DNA from: Distichodus sexfasciatus
Taxonomy: Eukaryota; Chordata; Actinopteri; Characiformes; Distichodontidae
Direction of reading: 5' to 3'
Assembly (NCBI GenBank): GCA_032718565.1
Contig: JAVGVS010000018.1
Location: forward strand, 4,270,017-4,334,016
DNA: 64,000 bases
Positions 36,768 to 48,091 of this stretch are shown one piece after another (positions within the stretch are counted from its first letter, which is position 1; each line of letters begins with the position of its first letter). A program made the position numbers and the translations under genes. Under the pieces are notes generated by a model. That model was not told the DNA's origin. It did no database searches and saw nothing but the letters and a program-made list of their open reading frames with translations.

Positions 36768-36919
36768 CTTTGTTGGTAAGTCAAGCCTTGGACGTTTTGC
36801 GGATTCCCGTTAGTCGCGCCCGGGACTCTGCCCACGGTGGAAGCTGCCGGCATCCCCGCGGCTCCGCCACCTGCCGCCGCCGTCACCTGCACGCTGAAAT
36901 CCGGGAAGATCCTGATCAT
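36768..36919 (-). CDS. npas3: npas3 alternative first coding exon (NVQG-YQQR type)
   Basis: NPAS3 is a brain bHLH-PAS transcription factor that works as a heterodimer with ARNT. This 152-nt segment reads MIRIFPDFSVQV, an Ala/Gly stretch, MPAASTVGRVPG, then ATNGNPQNVQGLTYQQR. The end matches the N-terminus of a known NPAS3 isoform (AANGTPQNVQG.TSYQQR). It ends caaag|gtatgt (GT 36767-36766), phase 2, splitting the Arg codon exactly as the other first exon does. An in-frame TAA lies upstream, so 36919 is the first possible ATG (-3 G). A second in-frame ATG lies 22 codons on. The N-terminal 20-35 residues are longer than the mammalian form I know. The bHLH exons are not in this window. Confidence 0.85.
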
Positions 36920-37010
36920 CCCCGCGCAGAGGAACGGAGCACCAAGCGAGTCTGTGTGGATATCTGCGAGAACAGCCTTCCCTCCAGCCGAACAAGTCAC
37001 AACACAATCC
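36780..37010. promoter_or_regulatory. GC-rich block over npas3 alternative first exon
   Basis: Short GC/CpG-rich block covering the exon and about 90 bp upstream. It is followed further upstream by a (TG)n tract (37069-37094), which may mark the edge of the promoter region. Confidence 0.35.
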
Positions 37011-37068
37011 CATTAGTGATGGTTACAAGCTCATCGGCCATTCTACGTCGTGTGGTGTGTGTATATGT

Positions 37069-37094
37069 TTGTGTGTGTGTGTGTGTGTGTGTGT
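37069..37094. repeat. (TG)n microsatellite
   Basis: Thirteen TG units upstream of the npas3 alternative first exon. Confidence 0.9.
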
Positions 37095-37789
37095 CGCTTG
37101 GAGCGCAGAGTCGGTGTGGCTGCGTTTAGGCGGCTGGAGGCTGTAGGCGGAGGAGAGATGCGGCGTCCAGCGCAGAGGGAAAAGTTTTTGCCGGACCACA
37201 AGCTGCTTATTCACTGCCGGTGTGCAATGCAAAGTATTGTTTAACTATAACCCTAAAATCTAGATAGTTCAACTTCTGTTGAACACTGCAAGCACGAATT
37301 AAAAATAGTTGTAAAGCAATTTTTAAAAAATGTGTTTAATGTTTAAAATGAACTTTTTTCCACCGGCTTTGTCGGGACAACTAAAATATCCGGATATACG
37401 TTTATTCTCTTTTGGAGATCTTAAAAATAAAAGGTAGGTTATCCTAAAAAGTTACCAGTGTTTAAAGTCGCAGGTTACTTTCTAAGAAAATCCACAAATT
37501 CCAGTCTGTGTGTATGTCCAAAGTTCATCCGTCATAACAGAACAAGAGAACATAAACGCAGATCTTTGCTACATAAATGCAGACCTTCATGTCCACTTTT
37601 CTCTTTTGGATGCAAAAGAGAAAGAAAGACCAGACTGCTGCATGCAGGTAGCACACAGCAAAACTGAAAATCGATCCTAAGTTCAGTTTTAATTAGTACA
37701 GGCTACACAAGTATGTGCCTGGCTACGAGGAAAGTCCAGATGAATTACGATGACGTATTCGACTCGCCTTCCTCGCCCGGTGATGTGCT

Positions 37790-38130
37790 AATAATGTTTT
37801 CGTGTTTCCTGCCAGAGAATCGTCTCAGATTTTTTGCCCCCCTCCCGACTCGGCGCAGCCGCTAAAAGTGTCAGATTTATCTCCGCAAAATGTTTTGGTC
37901 TAGAGATGCTAAGTTGTGATGTACAGCGGCGCGTTTACTGACAGCCTGTGTTCTCCCGGTGCAGGTGCTGTAGCGCGCGCCGCCGTGCAGCAGTGCCGTT
38001 CGGAGCGCGTGGGAGCCGCGGCTGATTAACTGCGCCGCGCGAGTCAAGCTGGAGCGCGCGCCGCAGCCCCACAGCCAATCAGACTGCACCGCGGGCGCGC
38101 GCCTGAGATACCGCAGCAGTAACCCTTTAA
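37790..38130. promoter_or_regulatory. CpG-rich block, possible upstream npas3 promoter
   Basis: Dense CpG (gcgcgcgccgcc, gcgggcgcgcgcc) over about 300 bp in otherwise AT-rich DNA, with a CCAAT box at 38075-38079 (ATTGG in the npas3 sense). It lies about 0.9-1.2 kb upstream of the first npas3 coding exon, in the place expected for a CpG-island promoter. No start site can be fixed from sequence alone. Confidence 0.45.
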
Positions 38131-41100
38131 CGGCCGAATAGCGGCTGCTGAAATGTGGCTCCAATAACACGAAAAGACTGAAAGACACACCGTTTCCAAA
38201 TGTAAGCTCGCCACGGACTTATTGCAAATATTTTAAACTTCAATAAAACATCAGGAAAGAAACATTATAATTATGATATATAGTAATTTAATGCTGGGTA
38301 TAGCAGAAACTGTTGGAACACAGTAATAGTATTTAATTCCTTTAGCCATGTTTTAAAAGTGACGTAAACGGTAAAATCTAAAATTAATCTACATTAATCT
38401 ACTTGATTTCTTTTAAATGTCGTTTTACTGGACACTAAAGCCTGCAGGTGATCACAGCTAAGAGTGATGTGGATTTGTAATATTGCTTAATGTTCAACTT
38501 GTTTCTTCTAATCTCACGTACACATACATCCATGTAAAGATAAACTCGTTTTCCTCTAAGGTCAGGATGCACCTAGTATGTTCTCCCAGTTATATTCTCA
38601 GTATTGCTTTGTACAGGGAAGTAAAACCACAGTTAGAAAACATGGGATGAGATCAGAACATACTGTACCCTGCAAACATCACGTACATATGTACGTGTAT
38701 AGCTAGAGAATGAAGATGATTTACCATATGAGGTAGAGAAAAGTAGTTTTCACCCCATATTATAAGCATGTAACCCTGTTTTGAGCAGCACTCTCCTTCA
38801 CAACTCCATGTGAGGTAGACCTGCTCTTGCCTGGCGATTATATACAATTTTGTACTCAATAAATCTATTGGCATACATTTCTGACTGTCCTGACTCTCTA
38901 TGCAATCAGTACTTTTTCCACGACAGCAATCAAGTATGAAATATTTCATTATGGGACATTCAACATATTTCCACACATAATTAGTGATATCTTTGTCATA
39001 ATAAAGACTGTATGTAACATATAGTGCATTAAGCTAATAAACTGGCTAATGTAGACGTACATGAGATTTTCTTTTTACAATTAGATCAAAAATGATTTCT
39101 GTCAGTGGTAGGATGCATGCAGTACAGTAATCATTCAGTTTATAAAGAAATAACTAAAATGATGTCCAAACAACTCTTGAGTCCTTGAACCGTCATTGTT
39201 TTGTACGTGACTGAGCGTTTATCTATAAAATATTCCATAATGCAAATATGGAGTTAACACTCATGAATCTTCTACTATAGCGGGCTTGTCCTTTGACAAA
39301 CCAAAGCCTGATATCAAAGTACAATATATTTTTATGTCATTTTGTCATACATTTACAGCTTATTAATAGTTCCATAATGAATATGTGCATTAGGGGACCT
39401 ATGAGGAAAAAAAACACAAGGAGTCCTTGAAAGTGAAGACAACTATCACATGCATATTTTCCTTGTGACAAGCAAATTTATGATTGTCACTTGGCATGTT
39501 TCACAATTGAATTAAATTTGTTTAGGCTAACAAATGAGGCAAAATGAGGGAGATGATAAAGGGCTTGATGATAAAGATGCCTGTACCAGCAACCTGGAGT
39601 AATCTCTGCACTGTGATGCAGTTTACAGGGAGAATAATTTACTTCCTAGCTTTTATGAAATGAAAAACGCTTCCTTCGATAATCAGCTGACATGATTAAA
39701 CACCAATAAAGATGTGCCAAGTGCTTCACCTGAGAGACAGTAAATGGAATACCTCTCTGTAACCATGTCTAATGAAACTACCTTAATAAACAGGGTGGAG
39801 GAGCGCCTACCACCTCACCGCCGCTTTCCCGGGATGGCATCAAATAGATTGCACTGGAAGGTTTAAACCGACACTGCAGGCTCTGATACAATTAGATTAA
39901 CACGTTCTTCTGTTTACCTCCCTGGGTATTTGCACTGGTCTGTATTGCATTTATTTGTCTGCAGCTCTTTGCTAAACTACATGAGACAGATCCGGGCCAG
40001 TAGCTAGCCTCCCTCATGCTGTAGCTGGGCTTGTGGTGTACAAATCCCCACCCACATGCACTGATAATCAATATTAGAGCACCACTGGGAGCACATAGCC
40101 TATTGCTTGAGAACAATTGTGATAAGTAACCTGCTTTTCAATAGCAGAGTACAAAAGTTTAAAACCATATCCACTAAAGCTTTATTGGTTGGGCAACTTC
40201 ATTTTCCTTCAGTTTTTTGACAATTCACTATTTACCTTCAAATATCTGTAAAATCTCATGCTTACAGATTTAAGCCTATCCTCGGTCATACAAGCTAGAC
40301 ATGTAACTACAGTTTCACTTTTGCGACAACAATCATTTCTAGACAACTACAGCCACGGAGCTGTCATTTCTTTTCAAAAGTGCATGATTTGTTCTCCAAG
40401 GGTCAGTGGATTATGTTGGAAGCCTGCAGTGGTCTTCCTCGGCGAGACAACGACACACTGCCTGCCATTCTCCTCCAAACCACATGTTGACAAGTCAGCT
40501 TAATGTGAAACAGGATAAACTGTGATTGGGGCTGTCAGTCCTGCTGTTTGTCCAAACTCTCTCCATCTCACGCTCCCCGCTCATCCTCAAAGAGAAATCT
40601 CTCCCCTGCTGACTGAACAAACTGCAGACAAGTCTCCAACCCACAGACCTCCCATTTCTTTTCTCCTGTTTTCCGAACCCCAGCCTCCCTCGACTCGATA
40701 ACTATCAGTCCAAGGTCCATGCTGAATGAAGTCAAGGGCATATTTAGGAGGAGTTCTGAGGGTTTTTTTTAACAACTAGTTGTGAGTCATTTTGCTTATC
40801 AGAACTTGGCAGTGTTTTACTGGTGCCCTCTAAAATGAGTGTACACCTATTATGTGATAATTCTGTCAATCATAAGGTCATCAGTAGAGCCACTATCTGA
40901 AGAGGATAATTGAAGCTGCAACTCTGAATTACATTTTTTCCTTTGCCCGTCTTAAATGAAAGATAGCACCGTAATATGAATATGGCCATTTCTTTCTTCA
41001 TATAGAGAGCTGATTGCAGATTCCTAATTAGAGTGACCTTGATTAAGCATTCTAATTCTAATTCTGTAATTGTAGGTAAAAAAAAAACACTCAAACTTTG

Positions 41101-44100
41101 AAATATTCATTAATTGTATTGATGTGCAAGACTTATGCTTAAAGTCCCCTTTAGCTTTAATTCATTGTTAGCCACATTGGCATCTTAAAAACTGTTTAAA
41201 ATGAGGTTTAATACTGAAGCATTTCAGAAAGAATTTTACACAGGTATATTAAGTTAGGCGATTCAATCTTACAGTTAAATCTAAAACACTCTACTTATGT
41301 GGTACCTTGTTGTTTACTCTTTATATGGCCTCTTGTGAAATTTATATTTTGAAGCCACTTTCACTATAACAGTTTCATGCATTATTAAATGAACTGTGCT
41401 TAAATGCATATTTTTCCATTAGATGGGGGAATGCAAATGAAAGGGAGATGTGATAATTTTTTGCTCAGTACATATTAGAGTTAAATTTTATGTGACTTCC
41501 TCCTCTTCACTGATTGATTGGGCAGGTCCCATTTAAAAAGCAAGGGGGCAAAAGGCGGCTGAAAATACATCCATTACTTTAAAACTGTAATGACTTTGGA
41601 AAGATGGCTCATCTGTGTTTGTAGAGGAGTATTGTAGCTCAGGAAAGATGATGAATTAACTGCTGGGAGAAATTACAGACAGCGCACGGGGAGGAAAAAA
41701 CTTTCAGCATGGAAATGATTGATTGGGAGGTCCGAGGGGAAATGACATCATGCTTTTTATTTATCCTGGATGATAAGCTTGCCATGGCCTTCCACACTGC
41801 ACTGCTATTTCGCATCGGATTGTTTCCTAACGTGCTTTGATGACATGTCTGGAATCCAATCACCTAACCTTCAAATTACATGAACAGACTCGGTGCATTC
41901 CTTAGTGTTTTAATGGGGCCAGCACCTCTGTCATTCGCTCCTCTCTTTCTCTCATACGAAACCTATTATTGCCAGTGTCTGCGTGATATAATGATCCACC
42001 GCCCAGACCTCACCTAAATACAGTCTTAATACATATTTTAGCACTGTTACCTGGCTTGGAGATGTGTTAAAAGCAGGGCTTGTGTCTCGATTGAGTGTGT
42101 GAAGGCTGATGGGACATCGTGCAGCGTGCAAAAACTTACATTCATCCCTTCGAAGACAGACAAGAAGGTGTTAGGACCAGGTAAGGTAAACGTGGGTAGA
42201 GTGCCAGCAAGTGAAAAGCTGTAAGAATTTCTACTAATCAGTGACAGACTCTGTGTAACCAACCTTCTGTATAACAATCTTCTTAAAAACATTGACTTAA
42301 TTAGACTTTGCACTGTGCATTAAAACGTTTTTTTGTATTTTACTCCAGTGTCCACTAGACAGGCTGCTATTTATAATAAGGCAAGATAAGTGTAATATAA
42401 AACAATGTTAAGACTGGGATACAATTCTAGCCACTTTGACTTTTACAGTATTTGGAGCAAGTTCCTTTTACATTATGCCTTTTATTACCTAGTCGTAACT
42501 TTGATGCATAAAAGCTGCCAATGCCGATGACATCCTGTCAAGTAGTTCTTGATATATAGACGTGCGCTGTGGTGACGTGCCACATTTAATATTCTGTTTT
42601 CACATCACTCCTTCCCTTCCCCTGCTGACTGAAACCCAGCAACACTCTAATGAGGCAAGTATGCAGGGTCACTGCCAGAGAATATCAGGTGAAAATACGT
42701 GGTCTACTGCTTTAAAAGGAGAAATATGCATTGATATACAGTATGTATATACTCATTTCAATTATATTTTTGGATAATCAGTGTAAAATAAAACCAAACG
42801 TTGCATCTGTTGTTTTGTTCCACGCTCAAATAGATTTCTTAGTTCACGATATCAATCAAAAGTGGAATTTCGAAACAACGTGCAACTTTCCGTCACTGTC
42901 CACTGCATTTAAAAGAACATGGTGACATTTGAATGTCAGTCTTACGTCCTTTTATCCCTCAAAGACTGTCATGTGGAAAAATCTTCCACGTCTTGTCTTT
43001 TTTTGTCATGTAACGTCGGCTAATCAAGTCCGACTCTTCAACAAAGAGGATCTGACTTATTAATTTTTCCATCTATGCTTAGCGAAGACCCCCAGATCAA
43101 CATTCTGACTGCTTGTAATTGCAAAGGCACCATGGTTCGATACACATGACCTTTACTACCTTTTAAGTAATTTCCATTTCATTCAAAAATATTCCATTAA
43201 TTACAAAAAGGCAAATAATTTGTTCATGATGCAGTGTTTTGAAGATAGCGTAAGATTCCATTTCCATCCTAATTTATCAGTGCCATCAGTCAGTGCAAAA
43301 AAAGCAACCCTTATTTGAAATATCAAAGTGACTTTACATCTCAGAAACAATAAGAAGCTACCGTTTTCACCAGGCAACCGAAGTAAGTCCTTTGTTGTGG
43401 GAGTGAGTCAGGCAAGTTCACAATGTTCTTTGATTCTGATGTCTTATAAGCCCAATTTGTATTGGAATGAATGTAGTGAAACATTACCTGCAACTCATAT
43501 TCCTCCCATTCCACTACACTTCCTCTTAAACATGGAACAAATCCCAACGCAAAACAATAAGACACAGCGCCGCAGCCTGTCATTATTTAGGAATATGAGG
43601 ATTTATCACCCGCAGGCCATTAGTGTAATACACCCACAGCGATACTTTGCACAGTTAAGTGGGAGCCACCTCTATTACTTACCCCCCCCAAAAAGCTCTT
43701 TTCCATTTAATGAGGAAGCAAACGCACACGGAGCTGCATTCCTCTCTTTATTCTTCATTGCATATTCTCAAAATTGAATTCAAATGTGCGCCTTTCATTT
43801 CTACTGATTTTGTCCTGATGCAAGCCTGCACTCATCATCAACAAACAGGCATCTGCTGCAGCAGCCGATGGGCGATTACAGCGGAGAGCTTATCAGGCTC
43901 TACTCGGCAATCAGGCGAGCGCTTGATTGGCAGATGAAGGGTTGCAGGGTTCCGACGCTACTGTATGTCTGTGTCTCGGAGGGCCCATCGCGTGGCCCCG
44001 GCGCATCATCAACACTTCCTGTAAACAGGCGCATTAGCCATGGAAATAACCATGCGATGTTCAGCGCTACGCTTTGAGGGGTATCGGGGCATCAAGATGA

Positions 44101-44249
44101 TTGCCTTGATGTAGTCTACAGTATGTTGCCACAGCAAAAGGGTCATCAAAGCTGGCAAGCGAGGCTGCTTTGATAAAAGCTAACACAGTATGTACACAAG
44201 ATGTAAGCGCGGTCGACGCGCAGCACGGCAAGAAAGGCACGTTGCACAC
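38131..44249. other. akap6-npas3 intergenic region, repeat-poor
   Basis: About 6 kb between the presumed akap6 poly(A) site and the CpG-rich npas3 5' region. It is AT-rich and contains almost none of the SINEs and MITEs that crowd the rest of the window. Blocks around 39520-39760 and 41405-41800 have the mixed composition and homeodomain/octamer-like words (ATGCAAAT, GATTGATTG, CTTTGATG) typical of conserved non-coding elements. No ORF here looks coding. Low repeat density over a developmental transcription-factor promoter suggests regulatory constraint, but conservation cannot be tested here. Confidence 0.5.
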
Positions 44250-44267
44250 CGTTGTCAATAAATTATG

Positions 44268-44273
44268 TTTATT
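44268..44273 (-). terminator. candidate poly(A) signal AATAAA
   Basis: TTTATT on the plus strand reads AATAAA in the akap6 sense, about 950 nt after the proposed stop codon. It is the best-placed hexamer downstream of the last candidate exon. Confidence 0.3.
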
Positions 44274-44940
44274 TCTGAAGAGTCTGTATAACTGTATTCC
44301 ATGCAGTCTAGCACTTTAAGGCTTATAATTATCAACATCACAGAACACACACACACAGTGATACATGAACACAAAGCATTTATACCCTCATTGTACACCG
44401 AGATTTGCACATACAGTATACATATATACAGAGGCCCATTCGTTAGTCTCACCCTTGCTTGGAAGTCCACGTTCTCACCAGTTACCCAATATGCAACAGG
44501 GAAAAAGCAGTGTTTTAACAAAAGTTATAAGAAACAACTGCAAGGCACAAAACTGTTGAAAATTTAAAACACTTCCTTCCATCTCCGGTCTTGGAGACTT
44601 AAAAAAAAAGATATAAATAAACAAAAATGGTGAATAGCATCCCATTAACTCACAGAAATCCCATGCCACACAACCTCACACAACTGTTGTGTTGCATAGA
44701 TAGCTCTACGTCAGCGCTCATTAATTGTAACAGTCCGGGTAGGGGGGTCCAGGCTTGGACGGCTGCGAAAGCATCTAACACACACGCAGGAAGAGTGAAA
44801 GTGAGTACAAGTGGAGTCGCTCTCCAATCTGACTGAAAGGTACGTCCTGACCATCTCTCTTCTGTCTCTAGGGCAGTAAATGAGAGCGTTGAAATGATAT
44901 ATCTGTGGTCAGTTGCAGGTATTGTGATAGTAAGAGCTAC

Positions 44941-44946
44941 TGTGTA

Positions 44947-44981
<35 letters not shown>
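44941..44981. repeat. (TG)n microsatellite
   Basis: Interrupted TG run, inside the presumed akap6 3' UTR. Confidence 0.9.
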
Positions 44982-45225
44982 ACACATCTGACTGACAGTG
45001 TGACTGTGTGTGTCGGGGGAGGGTGGTGGAAGACCAGCTCAGTTCTGCAGCTCAGGCTGAAGGATGGATGGATGGAGTCAGTGAGGCAAAGGTCAGGAGT
45101 GAGAGCGCTAAAGTGGGAGAGAGAGAGTCCGAAAACACTGCAGTGCCAGCCAAGAGGTCCAAGCCCCCTGATCAAGGCAAGATCCTAGTCCACATAATAA
45201 CGATGCTGCATCAGAACATCTTCGC

Positions 45226-45267
45226 TTAGGGCTTACAGGCAGGACCGGCAAGACTTCCCAAGAGTGT
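45226..45267 (-). CDS. akap6: candidate akap6 terminal coding exon
   Basis: After a tttctttctag acceptor, phase 0 reading gives TLLGSLAGPACKP and then TAA (45228-45226). Phase agrees with the phase-0 donor of the large exon. The human C-terminus is not similar, so the call rests only on the splice signal, phase and position ahead of a stretch with 3' UTR character. The real last exon could lie elsewhere in 44-48 kb. Confidence 0.35.
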   Translation of the reverse strand, partial: TLLGSLAGPACKP

Positions 45268-45483
45268 CTAGAAAGAAAACACAGGAAACATATTTAATTC
45301 ATAAACAGGTACATAAACAGGTTTCCAGTAAAAAAAACAACAACATTATCTTCCTTTCCACTAGAGGCACTGCAGATTTTATTTTTAAGAACAAAAAAAT
45401 CTGTAATTCATACCGTTTTAGGTAACGGACAAAGTAATTATACTTTATTATAACTCAATAATTAATTGTACAGTTTGCAGTTA

Positions 45484-45690
45484 TGGGCAGTTGGTAGCCT
45501 AACGGTTAACGGTTGTAGCTGGGAGGTCACTGGTTCAAATTCCAGACCAGGTATCCTCCCCAAGCACGGCTCGTCAGGCACTGCCCATGATAGCTGCCCA
45601 CTTGTCCTTCACGGATGGGTCAAATGCAGACCTCACATTTCGCTGTGGTGCACTGTGGTGTGTTCACAATGACAATCAAAAATGTAGGAA
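45484..45690 (+). mobile_element. SINE family A
   Basis: gggcagttggtagcctaacg head, ggttcaaattcc B box, tail gtccttcacggatgggtcaa..gtgttcacaatgacaa. It lies in the last akap6 intron. Confidence 0.8.
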
Positions 45691-46748
45691 ACATCTAATG
45701 TACTGAATGTTTTTGGTGAAGAAACTCAGGATCAGCGATCACAGCCAACTCTGGCCTGGTCCCCTCTAGGCGGGTGGCAGCAGTGAATTTGAGTGCCCCC
45801 CGGATGGCCACAGGGCTGATATGATGGTGTCTGCTCTAGCTAAGAGACAGATTGTGTGTCTTCTGTCTGCTCCCTGCTGCAGGCATTCACCGAAACACGA
45901 AACATGGCCGATACATTCCATTAGCTGACCTTTCTTTTTGCTCCACTGAATTATCCTATCATTGTCATTTTGTTATGTTTCATCTGCTGAAGTTCATTGA
46001 AATCCTCTCTTGGGGTTAGATAAACACAATGCGAGACTAACAAAAGAAACAGAATGGAAGGATGGCAGGAGTTATAAAAAAAACTATTGTAGTTTTGCCA
46101 CAAAAATGCCATTTCTGTTTATCATTTCAAGAAAATCAGCCAGTTTACTGATCATGTTAAGAAATAGTTTGAATATGTTTTTCGAATAGCAGAATTGCTA
46201 ACCAGATTAGCAACTAACATAGTGTACATTATCAACTAACACAGTGTTGCTAACATAGTTAGCAATTATGCTTTCGGTAAATGTACCCCTGTTTGGCTGC
46301 AAACCACTACAAAAAACTAACATTAATAAGCTGTTCTTTTCTATAGCCTGCTCTTGCTGAAATAAAACTTTCATAAAACAAAGCATCTGGCAAGTAATAC
46401 AGTCACGATGACAGACAGAGTGAGAGACGTAATAACCTGGATCCCTCTATAAAGTGTAGTGACCTATAATATAAATCACGGCCAGCAGTCTGTTTGTGTC
46501 ATCGGCATCAGAAAAAGGATATAGGGTCAGGTCAGGGAGTGTTTCCAAAAGACAAAGCGTGAGCCAAAAGCGTATTTTCAGTGCAAATTCTGCTCATTGC
46601 GAAAACACAAATGTGGAATAGGAAGGTGCTTAGTTGCAGTATGGAATGAGGTGGAAAATGGGGTGATCGCAATGCGCCGCCAGACGTTGAAAAGACCCAT
46701 CAGCCATTTTTCAGAGGTGCGACAGAACAGGCCAGGGGCAAAGGGACT

Positions 46749-46799
46749 GTGTGTGTGTGTATGTGTGTGTGTATGTGTGTGTATGTGTGTGTATGTGTG
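46749..46799. repeat. (TG)n/TATG microsatellite
   Basis: tgtgtgtgtatgtgtgtgtg periodic run next to the exon-like block. Confidence 0.9.
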
Positions 46800-46815
46800 C
46801 TGATGCACGACCTAC

Positions 46816-46944
46816 AGTACGAACCCTGGCCTGAGGCCTGCTGCTCGCTCCACTCCTCACTGCAGATGAGCTGTCTGGGCGGCGAGTGCCGAGCGAGGCC
46901 CTGCGGCCTGTCTCCAGACCGGCACCACTCTCTGACCTTGGCGT
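46816..46944 (-). other. exon-like segment in last akap6 intron
   Basis: A strong acceptor (ctctctccctctcag, AG 46946-46945) is followed by 129 nt of GC-rich sequence. This has no stop in two frames and ends at a possible donor tact|gtaggt (GT 46815-46814). In phase 0 it would read TPRSESGAGLETGRR... and keep frame with both the large exon and the 45226-45267 candidate. In the next frame it reads DAKVREWCRSGDRPQG. I recognise neither. It could be a fish-specific or alternative akap6 exon, or chance openness in GC-rich DNA. Confidence 0.25.
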
Positions 46945-48091
46945 CTGAGAGGGAGAGAGAGAAACACATAGAGAGATGACATCAGGATGATGATGGTACA
47001 CTGATGTGTATTTGATATTTGGTGTTTGTGGTTGAGAATCTGAACTAAACTTCTTCAGATGTCCGTTGATGCAAGCTTTTTTGGATGTGTCATCTTGTAA
47101 TTTCCATTTCTCAAACTCCCTTACGTATGTACCACACCGTAGACGGTTCATACGAACACTGCTGAGAACATATTTGACTGTCTTAAGTAGTGGTGCCAAA
47201 CCGGCTTTGCACACAAGCTCAAGCTGTGTTTTGAACCCTCTACCCGCTTGACTAGCATTAAAACAGCAGTAACCAGAAGGTTATTTAGGTGTTTGTTTCA
47301 GCAGGGTGTCACTAAAAGTTCACACTGTCCATATGGCAGGACAATATCCCGCCACTTCTAGGTCTGGTTTGGTTTTATCACTTAAATCAATAGCGAATGC
47401 AGGATTCCTGCATGCTAGTCGTCCCTCCTAGTGAGATTAATGCATGGCTAATTGCACAGACAAATCCCCCAGTCAGAGTTCACCTCGGCACTACAGAAGT
47501 CGTACCCACTTCAACAACCTTAGTCTTTACTGGAGATTCAGCAGGCTCCAGGGAATGTAATAAACATCTTACCGCTTGTCTGTATACATGTTTAGAGAGT
47601 TACACCATTAAAGCTTCTGTTTTTAATATCAATAATTAGTTTTAAAAGTAAGCACTTCATTTACCTAATATAAGGTCAAACATCGGATTTGCCGCAAGAG
47701 CTGAAACGTGGCAGCAGTGGGGGAGTTTGCATATGAAATGCAAAACTACTTAAAAAGAACACAAATACATGCTAATTCAGTCATGAAATTAAGTAATGAT
47801 TCTCGCTGTAGTCTTGCTTATGAATCATAATATAATCTGACTGATTATGATTATTCTGTTCTGTAGACCTTAAAATTTTAAATCTATGCCTGCAAATCCT
47901 TCTTCCATTAGCACTTCCATGGGGGGGCGGGGATTGGGGGAGTAGAGGGGTGAGGAGGGGGGAGGTGGGCATGAAGGAGGAGAGAAAATAAAATTCCCTC
48001 TTAAATATTAAGTCACCGAGATGAATTCCGCAGAAGCGCACCCTGCTCTGGTTACAAAGAGATAGAGCCCGGTGTAATGTCTAAAACGCAC

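Larger units (their letters stand above)
44250..45225 (-). other. akap6: probable akap6 3' UTR and poly(A) site
   Basis: About 1 kb with no coding signal, a (CA)n stretch (44941-44981 read on the minus strand) and a canonical AATAAA on the minus strand at 44268-44273. It is placed downstream of the candidate terminal exon. This is inference from position and signal only. Confidence 0.35.
45268..48091 (-). other. akap6: akap6 last intron(s)
   Basis: Starts with donor gtgcgt at 48091. It contains a G-rich patch (47921-47967), a (TG)n-type repeat at 46749-46799, the exon-like block 46816-46944 and a SINE (45484-45690). Apart from these I see nothing coding. It ends at the tttctttctag acceptor (AG 45269-45268) if the proposed last exon is right. 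Confidence 0.5.

Noticed and set aside
48008..48091. Last 28 codons of the large akap6 open frame
   Set aside because: They follow a good donor (cag|gtgcgt), so they are probably intron. A retained-intron isoform is possible but unsupported.
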